The notes below the pieces were generated by a model, which did not search any database, was not told the DNA's origin, and was given only the letters and a program-made list of their open reading frames with translations. Position numbers and translations under genes: made by a program. DNA of 64,000 bases, from contig OZ022594.1 in assembly GCA_963669155.1 (NCBI GenBank), positions 19,906,474 to 19,970,473 of the forward strand. Direction: 5' to 3'. This document shows positions 1 through 10,893 of this stretch, one piece after another. The first letter of the stretch is position 1. Every line of letters starts with the position of its first letter. This stretch comes from Arbacia lixula (taxonomy: Eukaryota > Echinodermata > Echinoidea > Arbacioida > Arbaciidae).

Positions 1-485
1 TACCCAAAGTATCCCCTAGGAACCGACTGTCCTACCAGGGGGCCCTGCTTTGACATAATTATAACACCATTATACAAACAAATAACATGTAAGCCCTAAT
101 CGTTCAGTGATTGGAATTTGCATTATGTGGGCGGGGGGGGGGGGGGGGCTACCACCGGGCTACATGCTGCTCGTACAGTGTACTCGTACTGCATGCATAG
201 GTGGATGTGTTAAATCCAGGAAACCTTTTGGGGTCAGACTCTCAGAGGCCTTCTCATTGACATCCTATCCAACCCGTTTTTGCGAATGTTGGTCACGGAA
301 ATTACATAATGAATACTTAAAACGATGTCCTCGTTACATTATGACACATAGCATAATCAGTTTGTGTAACGCATGATCTACATAACATGCCCTTTATTGT
401 CATTACAATGCCTTCTGGCTGTACGTACAGGCCTATGAAGAGAATTAGCTAGAGGCAGAAGAGAGTCCGAGAGAGATTTTAACGA

Positions 486-500
486 GCGCCATCTGCGGCC
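486..500 (-). promoter_or_regulatory. CTCF-like core near the EFHC1 promoter
   Basis: Read on the minus strand this is GGCCGCAGATGGCGC. The AGATGGCG core matches the CTCF consensus at most positions, and the same bases could be a YY1-type GCCAT site. Motif match only. Confidence 0.25.
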
Positions 501-525
501 GCTTTTTACATAGTTTTCTCGTATG

Positions 526-540
526 TGTTTACATAGCAAC
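526..540 (+). promoter_or_regulatory. Overlapping forkhead site and RFX X-box upstream of EFHC1
   Basis: TGTTTAC (526-532) is the reverse of GTAAACA, a FOXJ1/forkhead site. GTTTACATAGCAAC (527-540) matches the RFX X-box consensus GTHNYYATRRNAAC at all but one base. It lies about 140 bp before the ATG. A second half-site, TAGCAAC, is at 564-570. RFX and FOXJ1 are the standard activators of motile-cilium genes. Confidence 0.6.
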
Positions 541-677
541 CCAGCTGCTCATGCCTCGCTGGCTAGCAACGCGTGTAAAGAGCGGATTGCCCATTGACAG
601 CACGCACTATAATTTATCAGCTATCGGAGACCCGTGGAAAAAATACAGATATTGACACGATAAGGAAAGAAACAACC

Positions 678-722
678 ATGGCTCTCCCATTTCTGCCAGG
701 AAATACCTTCGAAGATCCAACG
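678..722 (+). CDS. EFHC1: EFHC1 coding exon 1
   Basis: Fifteen codons, [15 protein letters not shown], followed by donor gtaagtga. The LPFLPG signature opens EFHC1/EFHC2 proteins. The exon ends in phase 0. Confidence 0.92.
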
Positions 723-3700
723 GTAAGTGAAAGCATGATTGAAATATTACAATTTATGATGTGAAAAGTGCCAAGAAATTGTACCTTGACTCAAGTTTCG
801 AGCCGACTCGCGGCTTGCCCTTCTCCCCACGTCTGTGGCGGTGTTTCGTGTGCAATCGCTGGAGGGGTGACTGCTGCTGGTGATAAGAGTGTCTCGTTCC
901 CAGGCTTAGCTACACGCTGGAAGTTGTGGGAGACGAGAATAAATGTTATGTGGACTTAAATTATAAGGGGAATTTATATGGAATGTGCACAAGTGTGCAC
1001 ATTCTGAAAAGCCATTTTAAATCTGTATGATTTTTTCATTGCACATCTGTAAAAAAAACATCAGATATTTTTATCAATCATGTCGACATTGCTCTTTCAA
1101 AAAGTTTCATATCGAGGAAGAATTGTAAAAACACATTAGTCTATATTATACAAATTTTTCATGGCAAAATGGTACCGCATGCCCTCCACTTCACCAATGG
1201 GACCAATATAGATTCCACAAAGGTCCTCAATAAAGATCATAAAATATTTGTTTTATATCCTTCATATTCTTTTTCGTTATTTTTACTCTTTACCATATGA
1301 ACCTTGTGGTAGTGCCACGCTCTGAATGTTAGATATTAATAATATGGAGCCCGATACATTTTGTTTTTGATTTCCTGCGGCTTGAGTAAACCAATGGAAA
1401 TTCAAGTTGCGCCCTGGCTGCAACACCTGTTACAAAAGTCCTGAAACTCTGCTTGATTCGGCTGGAAGGATGGATAATACAACACATGTATATATATATT
1501 TCATCTCCATACAGAAGAGAAAGTACCACAGATCACAATCACTTGGCTACAAGAATGGCTACGCCCTCCCAGCAAGGCCACAGGTCGGTATCGGGGGCGA
1601 GCCCCTGGAAGTCAACCAACTCACCCTCTCAGAACTCGACGAGCTCAACAACAAGCGTCCCACTCTGACCTACGGCCAGGCCAAGCAGGCTCCACCAGAA
1701 GACTTCATCCCAGCACATGTTGCCTTTGACAAGAAGGTAAGAACTGTGCAGTGATGCACCACTTTTTTCATGGAATATAAATCAGTATGTAAATAGGTAC
1801 TTCATACGTACCTGCAACACAAAGTGAAAGGTGGCATTACATTGTGTGTACATCAAAATAATTGTCTGAAATTTTATCAGGCTTGGTATATGATAATGCA
1901 TGACAAGACATTTATCTGATTAGATTTTGGGTCAAATTAACTAGACTAAAGGATGTACTTGCAGTTCAGTATGTATTTTTTTTATTTCATACATGACAGC
2001 ATCTTATCAAAATCAGTGTGGTTAATAATATCCGACTCTGCGGACAAACTTAGCGGATTTACATACATACATTGCATGTATTTCTGAACATCAAGAAATC
2101 ATTTTTATGCATGACAATATAAAAGATCCATTCACACCTGTGTACAAAGACAACCTGTATATAAAGACTGTTGGTTTGCTTGAGATGGTCTTACTGTATA
2201 AACAAGTGAGAAATAAAGCTTTTAAACCTTTGTGCGTTATATGCAGAGCTGCCAAGCCTTCCTGATTTTGCAGGAAACTCCCTGAAAGTAGTAGACCAAT
2301 ATTACTGCATTGGATTTCATCACATCACCCAATCTCCCTGATTATTGATAGATCATTGTCATAAGGTTGAATGCATTTGATAGACATCTCCCTAATTTCT
2401 GGCGAAATTTCCTCAAATCTTCCTGATTGTTGAATTCCAATGTTGGTAGCTCTGCCGTTGATATGCGTATATGTGGCACAAAAAATGGTTAATTAGTTGT
2501 ATAATCTAATAAGTGGAAGTGCACTGTTCTATTTTCTCTCCTCAGGTATTGAAGTTCAATGCCTTCTTCAAGCAGACCGTGCATGAGTCTCCTAGTGAGT
2601 ATTACCGTGTGCGCCCAGTCACCATCTACTACTATCTGGATGATGACAGCATCTCCGTCATCGAGCCCCACATCGAGAACAGCGGCATGCCACAGGGCAA
2701 GCTCATCAAGCGCATGCGGCTGCCCAAGAACGACCAGGGAGACCACTGGCACTGGAAGGACCTCGACCTCGACATTGACGTCTCTTTCTACGGCAAGGTC
2801 TTCCACATCACAAGCTGCGACGCCTGGACCGCGGTAAGCTCCCTCACACCAGCCTGGCTCCTTGCAGAACATGTTTTCACGTGTCTTGTAGATAACAGTT
2901 CCACCTCCTAACTTCCTTTTGGTTTGAGGCAATAGTTGTCAATACTGGAGATTATGTCTTCATAATTTCATATTCCAAAGTAAATTATTTGCAGATTTTA
3001 TCAATACCATTATTGCTCACTTCAATTAAATATAATCATATCTTTAGCACTTTGCTGATTTTTTTTGTGGAGTTCTTACCTTTCTCAATACCATGCAAGG
3101 AAAACCTCATTTACTTATGAATTTATTAAAGATGGCCCGTCCCTTTTACAAACATCTGCAAACTTCATGAAAGTTTGCACATATTTAGCACGTATCTTTG
3201 GATACCAACAGTGAAATTTTAAGGTCAGAGGTACTATAACCCGTGTAGAATAAATGAAAATCTAACTAGTTTTCACTGAGATTTGACTATTTTTGTGGTA
3301 CGAAAAAAGAAAACTTTATCAATTATCGAAAATTATTTCCTCAAAAATGAATATTACGCTTTGTCGATTCCAGGGAAAGGCTACTGTATATAACCACTCT
3401 CTCTTAAATGATGACAAAGTCAGGGAACTTTCAGAATTAGGTCTGCAAAAGGGACGGGCTACCTTTAAATGCACCTATATTACTCTGAGAGTTAACATTG
3501 AATAAGTTTCACACACAATGACTCATTGACTTCTTGGTGTGCTACCATTAGGAGTTTATGGCTAGCGAGGGTATTGAGCTGCAACAGCCTGTCAGCACAC
3601 CCGTGGACCCATACACCGACTCCCGCAAGGAGAAGTCTGCCATCGAAGCCTTCACCACCCCCAGTACCTTCGACAAACTCAAGCAGTTCTTGGAGCTAGA

Positions 3701-6700
3701 TCGCAAGGTAACTATAATCGCTGTTGTGGACTAAGGGAAATTGACTTATCTCGTTACTGATACCATCATTTCCAGGGCGCATGCACTCATTGTCAAACTG
3801 TAAAGATGATTTAGCTGACATAGATCTCTAAAACGTCTTATTTTATTGGACAAATACCCCAAATCATTAGTCCATAATTCTGTAGTACAATTAACAGTGC
3901 AATTGAAATTCATTGCATTTCAACATTTAGCGTAGGATCTTTTGACATGTCATAAGCTGTTAATATTTTAAAATCTAAATTTAAAATAATAAGATGATAG
4001 TACTGTTTTACAAAAATTAAACTAGGCTTTAGTTCAATGAGTACATTTTGTTTTGGTGTACACGCAAAACATCTACTTATTTTTATAATTTCTATACTTC
4101 TTTGATGTTTAAAGCACAGATTGAACATTAATCCTTTGCAAATGAAACATGAACATCTCTTTGTTGCTTGTGTCAGGTGTTGCGATTCTTCTGTGTGTGG
4201 GACGATCGCAGCTCCATGTTCGGTGAGCAGCGACCCTACATCATCCAGTATTACCTCGTGGATGACACGGTGGAAGTGCGAGAGGTTCATAAGCCCAACG
4301 ATGGCCGCGACCCGTTCCCGCTCTTTTTGAGGCGCCAGCGCCTGCCTAAGGACAGAGACAACGTAGATTGTGAGTTTGTGAAAACAGCGCTAGGCGTATA
4401 ACACATGGGTTACTTTCACTCACCAAAAGTCGTTAACAATAATTAATGATTATGAAAGAGGTAATAAACTGCCTTAGGATAGAGACTAAATGGATTGTGA
4501 GTTTGTGAAAACAGGGCTTGGAGCATAACACCGGCTGGTTTCACTCAACGGTACTAGGTAACAATTATGAAAGGTTAGGATAGAGGTAATCAATTGAAAC
4601 AGTGTTAATAATCAATGATAAATACAGGAGAGTAGATTGTGAGTACAAAAATAGGATGCATATCTACGACACAAAAACAATATTTTAACATGTACATGGC
4701 TTTCACAAAAAGTGTGGAATTGCTTAGTTGAGTATCAAACTTGCGCAATATGAATGCATCAATGCCTTCACTGCTTTCACAAGCTTCCCCTGTTCCTCAT
4801 TAATCATTATTCATGGATTTTATTGATTTTTATTGATTTTCATGTTGATTTTATATTTCAATTGTTAATACATGCCCAGCATTAAATTATTGTTGTTTCA
4901 AATGTGGTATTGTGCTTGTATCATGATTTACTATGTTTTTTAATGTTGATGGAAGTGACTAAAGTGTAATCAATCAATCAATCAATCAATGCCTGATGAT
5001 GTGCTTGTATCCTGGCATGCCACAGCCTCTTTCCGTGCGGTGGTGATGGAGCTGTCCAATCACGAGATCAAGAACTGGTACAACCCGCCAGACTTTGGCA
5101 TCGGCAAAAGGGTTTTCATCTACAACCGCCCCTTCCTCATCTATGACGCGGACGAATTCACCAAGGCCTACATGCAGCATCACTGTGGCGATAGCAGCAA
5201 CACGCCCGTGGAAGTCAGCGGAGACGCTCGCAACCTGCCCAAGATGGTAAGAGATCATGGCCCAATCAAGACAAAGTACCACAAATAATGAGGCTATAAC
5301 TAGGCTATATAACTATAATCCCCCCAAAATAAAAGGTGCATCACATGAAAGAGCATAAATTTCTGCACAAAATGTATCCATTTTGGGGACTTGCCGATAC
5401 GTATTACCTTTGTAATGAATTTTCAGAATAAATTAAAGATTCATATTGGTAATGCATGGCAAAGGTTGAAACTCCACTTTGGCACAAGTTGTGTTATAAA
5501 TTGCATGTTTGTGATGTTGTGTTAATTTACAATGGTGCGTACACTGTGTGATTTGCAGGCCCTCCCTCCGTACAACGGCTTTGGGTCATACGAAGACTCC
5601 TTGCAGTCCTGCCTCTCCCTCGTGCCTCAGCCGCCCAAGAAAGACTTCATCAAGATGCTGGAGAACGACCATAAGATCCTGCGCTTCGAAGCCATCATGG
5701 TGAGTCGGAAAGTTCTTTGTCAGCGTTATCAGTTTCATTGATTGGCTGTCAAGCTATGTTACCATGGCAGGTACCATTGATGGCAGAGTAATTACCATCA
5801 ATGGCAAGTTTTATGCAATGGGGCTCTGTTCTCTGCCAAGTTTACCTTTAACATCTCCCTCCAATATTTGCTTCTTCACCCTTTTCCACCCTTCTCCACC
5901 ATGTCTCTGTACAATGTGGCCAAAGAATTCTTGTTTTCTATCTATTATTCTGCTTCTGTTGGTTAGCTTTGTATCAATTTTAATGTAATACTAGGTGTTC
6001 AAAAATATGTTGACCCTTTAGAAAGTAAGTTTAATATCTGAATTGCACAAATAATACAAAATAGTTTAGAAGCAGGTTTTGGGACATTTGATCAATTATT
6101 ATTCTTGTCATTCAATATTTAGTATTTTCACTCTTGAAAATCACTCTTGAAAAGTTTGGGCCTAAAAATGTGTGTGTTCCAGATCATTAATTCAGAACAC
6201 AGCAATGCCTATTGTGAGTGACACAGATGAATCCACTAGCAACTGCCATCATAATGTCATCAATGATTCATGATGCTTCTGGCAGAAAATACCTTGTGGA
6301 TTGACATGATGTGGGGTGCACAATAGCATTAATGTTTTTACCAAAAATGAAAATCTCAATCGATACTCCAGAATTTATTAGAAGAATAGTGACTGACCAG
6401 TGCTTCTCACTTCTATGGATTTATATATACTGTTTTTTAAAAATGTCTTGAGTAAGGTGGTTAAAAATGCTTCAATTTAAAATTATTTCTAATTCAATAA
6501 ACTACCCTATATTTGTTTTGGAATCCTCTGTACACCTATCTGCTGTACAAAAGGAAATAAATCAGAGCTAAAATTTTAAAAAAGTAATATGATTTTCTTT
6601 CAATATAAAAACAAGGAATTTCCAGGCAATTCTCTGCAGCCCTAGTATATAGCCTCTACAGGATTACATCAGGTGGGTGTTTCACCGAGCTGTTCGTAAG

Positions 6701-8538
6701 TTACGAACGACTTTACGAACGACTGGTGATCCCTTCTTGTGCTAAATACGATTCTCAATGAACAAAGCGTGGTATCGCATTTAGCACAAGAAGGGATCAC
6801 CAGTCGTTCGTAAAGTCATTCGTAACTTACGAACAGCTCGGTGAAACACCCCCAGAACCATACAGAGTTAACTCCTTCGGTGCCATGATGACGCATGAGG
6901 TATGCTTGAATGACTGGTTCGACTGGTTCTAAGGGTTAATAAATGGCTCTTGTCTCTCTCTGCAGGACTCGGTGAGGCCAGAGGATAAGGGCCGCCGCTT
7001 CATCATCAGCTACCGTCTGGCTGACGACATGATCAAGATCTTTGAGCCGCCCGTCCGCAACTCTGGCATCGTCAGCGGCACTTTCCTGGAGCGTACTCGG
7101 GTGACCAAGCCTGGATCCACACCAGAGAACCCACAGTTCTACGGGCCACAGGTAATAGATTCAATTCAAGGTGTTATATTCAAATTTAATCACGAGAGAG
7201 GTTTACGGTAAAACCATGTGTAAAGTCCTGGGAGGACTTAGATGAGAAAACGTGGATAGAATTGAAGGTGAGATGGAAAGGCGAGAAAGTGGAGATTTGA
7301 AAGTAGAGTATTCTTTCGAAATGAGTGTAGTCCTGAAAAGGACTGTAAACCAGAAAGCGTGAAGAGCTGATGAGAAGAGAGGTAGACTCGATGTTTTGGG
7401 CAGATTGACTGTCCGTCTTCATTCGAATTTGTAGCCGAAAGGCCAAATTGCAAGCAAATTTACAAAAAACATCAGAAATTAGATACAGTGAAAGAAAGTA
7501 TACATGAAAATAACAAAACAAATTATCATTAAGAATACAATGGGTTAACGTATAGTAGGTGCTAGTTTCAATTTTTCCTATAAATATATGAGGAATAAAT
7601 CATTGGTCAAATTTGAATAGGATTGTTAGAAATTAACTTCCACTATGTGAGACCAGCTTGGTGAAACACGCCCCTGGAATTATTCCCAAGATTAACCCTG
7701 ACCTTTGACACTGATGCCATCTTGATCTAGGGTTAGAGATAATTCTTGTTTATCTTTATTGTTGCCATGACGCAGGACCTGATGATCGGCTCGGTGCTGC
7801 AGGTGTTCAGCCACCGCTTTGTCATCACAGACGCTGACGACTACGTACTGCACTACCTGGAGGCTCACAGCGCAGACTTCCCTGGCTGCGAGCGCACCAT
7901 TGAGAGTATCCGTGGCAACCGAGCCAGCGGCATGCCATCCAAGCCCGAGACCCTCGCCTCACAGAAGGGCGCCCCCATGGCCATCCAGAGAACGTATGTA
8001 CCCATCCGTCTCGTCTCTGGCCTGGATTTGTTTTCACCCTTTCTCAGTGTGCCATCGGTGCAGTTTTGCACAAGTGACATAAAGGTCCAATACAGATACA
8101 GATTGTTTGGCATTTAAAAAGTAAAGAATAACATTGCATAGACACAGTGGTGTACCATTTAAGAACTAACCTTTGGCTTGTTGGTAGATTTTGCGACATA
8201 ATTCAACGAATTGAATAGGAGAATTATTTACTGTAGTGACATAGAGAAGTAGACTGATAGCAATGGGAAGCTACTTGATGCAGAGGCAGGGGAAGATTGC
8301 CAATAAATTGGTTGACAGACATAGAGAAAAACTCCAAAATGTATCCTGCACTCAATATTATAATGAAGATGATATTGAATAGTAAAGATAATACTAACGA
8401 TAATAAAGATGGTGTGATAAGAATGATAATGGCAATGAGGATGATGATGATTATTGATCTCCATTCCTCTCATCTCGTTCTGTCCCTACCCAATGACCTT
8501 AAGATGATGACGATGATGACGATGATGACGATGATGAC

Positions 8539-8576
<38 letters not shown>

Positions 8577-10893
8577 CGATGATGATGATGCTGATATTGA
8601 TGATGTTGTTGATTGTTGATTCATGATTTTGTAGGAATGATGATTGACCTCCCGTTCTCTTATCGTGTACTCTCCAGGCCCAATGACCTGAAACGGCTGC
8701 TCGCAGAGGTCAAAGCCCAGCTGCGCAAGGACAACTACATCAACTTCACATCGCTGACTGAGGCCTTCCTCAAGTTCGACCGTGATCGATCAGGACACAT
8801 CGACGTCAATGAGCTCAAGCTGGCATGTCACAAACAGAATCTGCCTTTGGATGACGACATCATGGAGGCAGTAAGTGCACACGGGAAAGGAAGAGATCAT
8901 CTATAGCTGGGTCTGTCCATTGAGCCGGCTCAACAAACAGTGTAGTGCTCATATAACATTAGAATAGAATTTCTGAGCTTTCCTTTCCTCTATCCAGGGG
9001 TCTACAACAGCCTCACATGTTGCTGCTGAGTGTTCTTTGACATAATAATGACAGAAATCACATTAAAAATCTAATGTTTATGTGATAAAATTACTTGTCT
9101 TTGTTTCATTATGCCTCCGCCACGAAGTGGCCGGAGGCATTATGTTTTCGGGTTGTCCGTCCGTCCGTCCGTCCGTATGTACGTCCGTCCGTCCGTCCGT
9201 ACGTCCGTCCCGAATCCGTTTAGGCAATATCTCGAGAACCGTTAACCAGATTTGCTTCAAAGTTGGTACATGTGTGTATTGCATGAAGCCAATGGAGTGT
9301 GTAAAATTGGGGTCAATTCTGATTGAGGTCAAAGGTCAAAGGTCAATGAACTTGATGAAAAATTGCCCAAAATTGACCTTTTTCACAATAAAGCTAAATC
9401 CGAGGATGCAATTCTCATGAAACATGGTACAAAGACGGATCATTACTTGGGAAGAGACTGGTGACATTTTTGATAAATTCCTGAAAGTTCAGAGGTCAAA
9501 GGTCAATGAACTATGCCAAATTTGGCTAAAAACTGCCCCAAGCTTTATATTTTTCACAATAAAGTCAAATCCAAGGATGCAATTCTTATGAAACATGGTA
9601 CACAGATGGATCACTACTTGGGAATAGACTGGTGACATTTCTAATAAAATTCCTGAAAGTTCAGAGGTCAAAGGTCAATGAACTTTGCCAAAATTGGCTA
9701 AAAACTGCCCCAAGCTTTATATTTTTCACAATAAATCAAAATCCAAGGATGCAATTCTCATGAAACATGGTACACAGATGGATCACTACTTGGGAATAGA
9801 CTGGTGACATTTTTGATAAAATTCCTGAAAGGCCAGAGGTCAAAGATCAATGAACTTTGCATCAATTTGCTAAAAATTGGCCCCAAATTGATATTTTTCA
9901 CAATAAACCCAAATCCAATGGTGCAATTCTAGGGAAACATGGTATAGACATGTATCACTTCATGGAGGTAGATTAATAAAAGTTTGGATAAAATTCCTGA
10001 AAGGTAAAAGGTCAATGAACTTTGCCAGAAATTAGCTATGAATTGAGCACAAAGTGATATTTTTCAAAATAAATAAAGATCCAATTGTGCAATACCAACC
10101 AAACATGGTGCAAAGATTGATCACTACTTGGGGGTAGACTGATGATATTTTTGGTGAAATTTCTCAAAGGTCAGAGGTCAAATGTCAATGAACTTTGCCA
10201 AAATTGGCTAAAAATTGTCCAAAATTTGATATTTTCACATTGGATACAAATCTATTGGTTCAATTTAAACCAGACATGGTACAGAGATGTATCACTTCAT
10301 GGAGGTAGACTGGTGAAAGTGTGAGTAAAATTTCTGACAGGTCAAAGGTCAATGAACTTTACCCCAAAATTGGCTAATTTTAAACAAACTTGATACAAGG
10401 ATGGATTGAGATGGACTGATTAGATTGGAAGTCAAAGAAGTAAGAGGTCAAAGGTCAATTTACATTGCCAATCTTTGCTAAACATGGAAAAACAGAATAT
10501 TATATTTTCATTTCTTAGAGGAATTAGATGGTTCATTGCCCACCAAACAGGTTTTCTGAGAATAAATCTAAGTAGAGCTCGCAAAGAGGCGGAGGCATAT
10601 TTATCGACTGCACGGCAGTCGAATTGCTCTAGTTTTCAAATTGCCACAGATTTTTTCCGCAGATGATGCTAGAAATCTCAACAACACTGTAGTGCAGGCT
10701 TAGGACTTCAAACGGTTAATTGGCTGTATGATGTGACCATGTGATGTTGGTTGAATGTATTATACTCAACACGAATTCATTCTCTCTATTCAAACTCTCT
10801 TTGTTTTTCCCCTTCCAGTTGATCCAAGAGTGTGGCAGCCAAAACGGACAAATCAGCCACGCAGACTTCATGAAGTTCTTAACGTGGGACTAA
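678..10893 (+). CDS. EFHC1: EFHC1 (myoclonin-1/Rib72-type) axonemal protein, complete 11-exon gene
   Basis: Coding exons join as 678-722, 1515-1736, 2546-2833, 3552-3707, 4177-4369, 5026-5246, 5559-5699, 6966-7151, 7776-7993, 8678-8870 and 10819-10893. Every intron is GT-AG and phases agree throughout, giving 645 residues (human EFHC1 has about 640). Three DM10 domains lie at roughly residues 90-195, 238-352 and 414-520, and one canonical EF-hand loop at 591-602. The family is known as microtubule inner proteins of ciliary and flagellar doublets, and human EFHC1 is linked to juvenile myoclonic epilepsy. EFHC1 is preferred over EFHC2 because the second DM10 domain lacks the EFHC2-type insertion and has the EFHC1-like [20 protein letters not shown] segment. 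The start ATG follows AACAACC, and MALPFLPGN matches the family's N terminus. No frameshift or internal stop was seen. A forkhead/X-box promoter site at 526-540 fits cilium-specific expression. Confidence 0.96.
1515..1736 (+). CDS. EFHC1: EFHC1 coding exon 2
   Basis: Acceptor ccatacag and donor gtaagaac bound 74 codons, phase 0 at both ends. It encodes the linker before the first DM10 domain, with the conserved segments [19 protein letters not shown] and [14 protein letters not shown]. Confidence 0.95.
2244..2454. mobile_element. hAT-like nonautonomous element in EFHC1 intron 2
   Basis: The ends are imperfect inverted repeats, CAGAGCTGCCAA and TTGGTAGCTCTG. CAGRG-type termini are typical of hAT elements. 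The flanks CGTTATATG and CGTTGATATG resemble a decayed target duplication. There is no coding capacity. Confidence 0.45.
2546..2833 (+). CDS. EFHC1: EFHC1 coding exon 3 (DM10 domain 1)
   Basis: Acceptor ctcctcag and donor gtaagctc bound 96 codons, residues 90-185. This is most of the first DM10 domain: VLKFNAFF at the start, [15 protein letters not shown] in the middle and FHITSCDAW near the end. Confidence 0.96.
3130..3464. mobile_element. TTAA-flanked foldback element in EFHC1 intron 3
   Basis: TTAA at 3126-3129 and 3465-3468 flanks inverted termini AGATGGCCCGTCCC and GGGACGGGCTACCT. A related copy is at 49967-50489. A TTAA duplication is characteristic of piggyBac-type insertion. Noncoding. 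Confidence 0.65.
3552..3707 (+). CDS. EFHC1: EFHC1 coding exon 4 (interdomain linker)
   Basis: The acceptor is accattag and the donor is gtaactat. The 52 codons (residues 186-237) link DM10-1 to DM10-2 and contain [10 protein letters not shown] and [13 protein letters not shown], both typical of EFHC1 linkers. Confidence 0.93.
4177..4369 (+). CDS. EFHC1: EFHC1 coding exon 5 (DM10 domain 2, first part)
   Basis: The acceptor is ttgtgtcag and the donor gtgagttt. It opens DM10-2 with [17 protein letters not shown] and [13 protein letters not shown]. It ends one base into a codon, completed by exon 6. Confidence 0.95.
5026..5246 (+). CDS. EFHC1: EFHC1 coding exon 6 (DM10 domain 2, second part)
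   Basis: The acceptor is atgccacag and the donor gtaagaga. The first two bases complete a Ser codon. The exon encodes the end of DM10-2, including [17 protein letters not shown] and [13 protein letters not shown]. Confidence 0.95.
5559..5699 (+). CDS. EFHC1: EFHC1 coding exon 7 (linker into DM10 domain 3)
   Basis: The acceptor is gatttgcag and the donor gtgagtcg. The 47 codons (residues 376-422) include [16 protein letters not shown], a hallmark of EFHC proteins before the third DM10, and [20 protein letters not shown]. Confidence 0.95.
5715..5835. mobile_element. Fragment of an X-box-containing foldback repeat in EFHC1 intron 7
   Basis: GATTGGCTGT, TACCATGG and the ACCATCAATGGYARGTTTTATGCA-like stretch (written here in IUPAC) recur at 19363-19520, partly in reverse complement. 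At 5758-5771 GTTACCATGGCAGG resembles an RFX palindrome. Confidence 0.45.
6675..6853. mobile_element. Long foldback (hairpin) element in EFHC1 intron 7
   Basis: Arms of about 73 bp (6675-6747 and 6779-6853) are reverse complements with about one mismatch, around a ~31-bp loop. The outer end reads GGGTGTTTCACCGAGC. The stem includes the short repeat TTCGTAAGTTACGAA. A fragment of the terminus (GGTGAAACACGCCCC) is near 7660-7676. It looks like a young MITE. Confidence 0.7.
6966..7151 (+). CDS. EFHC1: EFHC1 coding exon 8 (DM10 domain 3)
   Basis: The acceptor is ctctctgcag and the donor gtaataga. The 62 codons (residues 423-484) carry [20 protein letters not shown] and the [15 protein letters not shown] segment of DM10-3. 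Confidence 0.96.
7186..7235 (+). repeat. Short sequence shared with 43,450-43,500
   Basis: AATCACGAGAGAGGTTTACG and the following CCATGTGTAAAGTCCTGGGA occur here in EFHC1 intron 8 and again, nearly identical, near 43452-43499. Probably a fragment of a dispersed repeat. Confidence 0.5.
7776..7993 (+). CDS. EFHC1: EFHC1 coding exon 9 (end of DM10 domain 3)
   Basis: The acceptor is catgacgcag and the donor gtatgtac. It encodes [20 protein letters not shown] and YVLHYLEAH, the end of DM10-3, then a polar linker. It ends in phase 2, the split Thr codon being finished by exon 10. Confidence 0.95.
8503..8600 (+). repeat. GAT/GAC trinucleotide microsatellite
   Basis: GATGAC and GATGAT repeats in EFHC1 intron 9. 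Confidence 0.9.
8678..8870 (+). CDS. EFHC1: EFHC1 coding exon 10 (EF-hand)
   Basis: The acceptor is ctctccag and the donor gtaagtgc. It contains the EF-hand loop [12 protein letters not shown] (residues 591-602): D, D, S, H, D and E occupy loop positions 1, 3, 5, 7, 9 and 12, with Gly at 6 and Ile at 8. This loop should bind calcium, whereas the human EFHC1 loop is more degenerate. Confidence 0.95.
9111..10598. mobile_element. DR1-rich dispersed element with ~170-bp internal tandem repeats
   Basis: It sits in EFHC1 intron 10. The ends are inverted: ATGCCTCCGCC at 9111-9121 and GGCGGAGGCAT at 10588-10598. The left end is itself a hairpin (9111-9140) followed by a (CCGT)n tract. Inside are about six diverged units with a period near 170 bp, marked by a GCAATTCTCATGAAACATGG-like block and by AGGTCAAAGGTCA. 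A truncated relative lies at 20816-21420. No protein is encoded. Confidence 0.75.
9326..9345 (+). promoter_or_regulatory. Triple AGGTCA array with 1-bp spacing (DR1-DR1)
   Basis: AGGTCA at 9326, 9333 and 9340, each separated by a single A, forms two overlapping perfect DR1 elements, the class bound by RXR, HNF4 and COUP-TF receptors. Further perfect DR1 copies are at 9493-9505, 9665-9677 and 10445-10457. Confidence 0.55.
10819..10893 (+). CDS. EFHC1: EFHC1 coding exon 11 and stop
   Basis: Acceptor cccttccag is followed by 24 codons ending FMKFLTWD and TAA at 10891-10893. The tail resembles the last half EF-hand of the family (INYYNFVRAFS-like in human). Confidence 0.93.
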   Translation: MIQECGSQNGQISHADFMKFLTWD

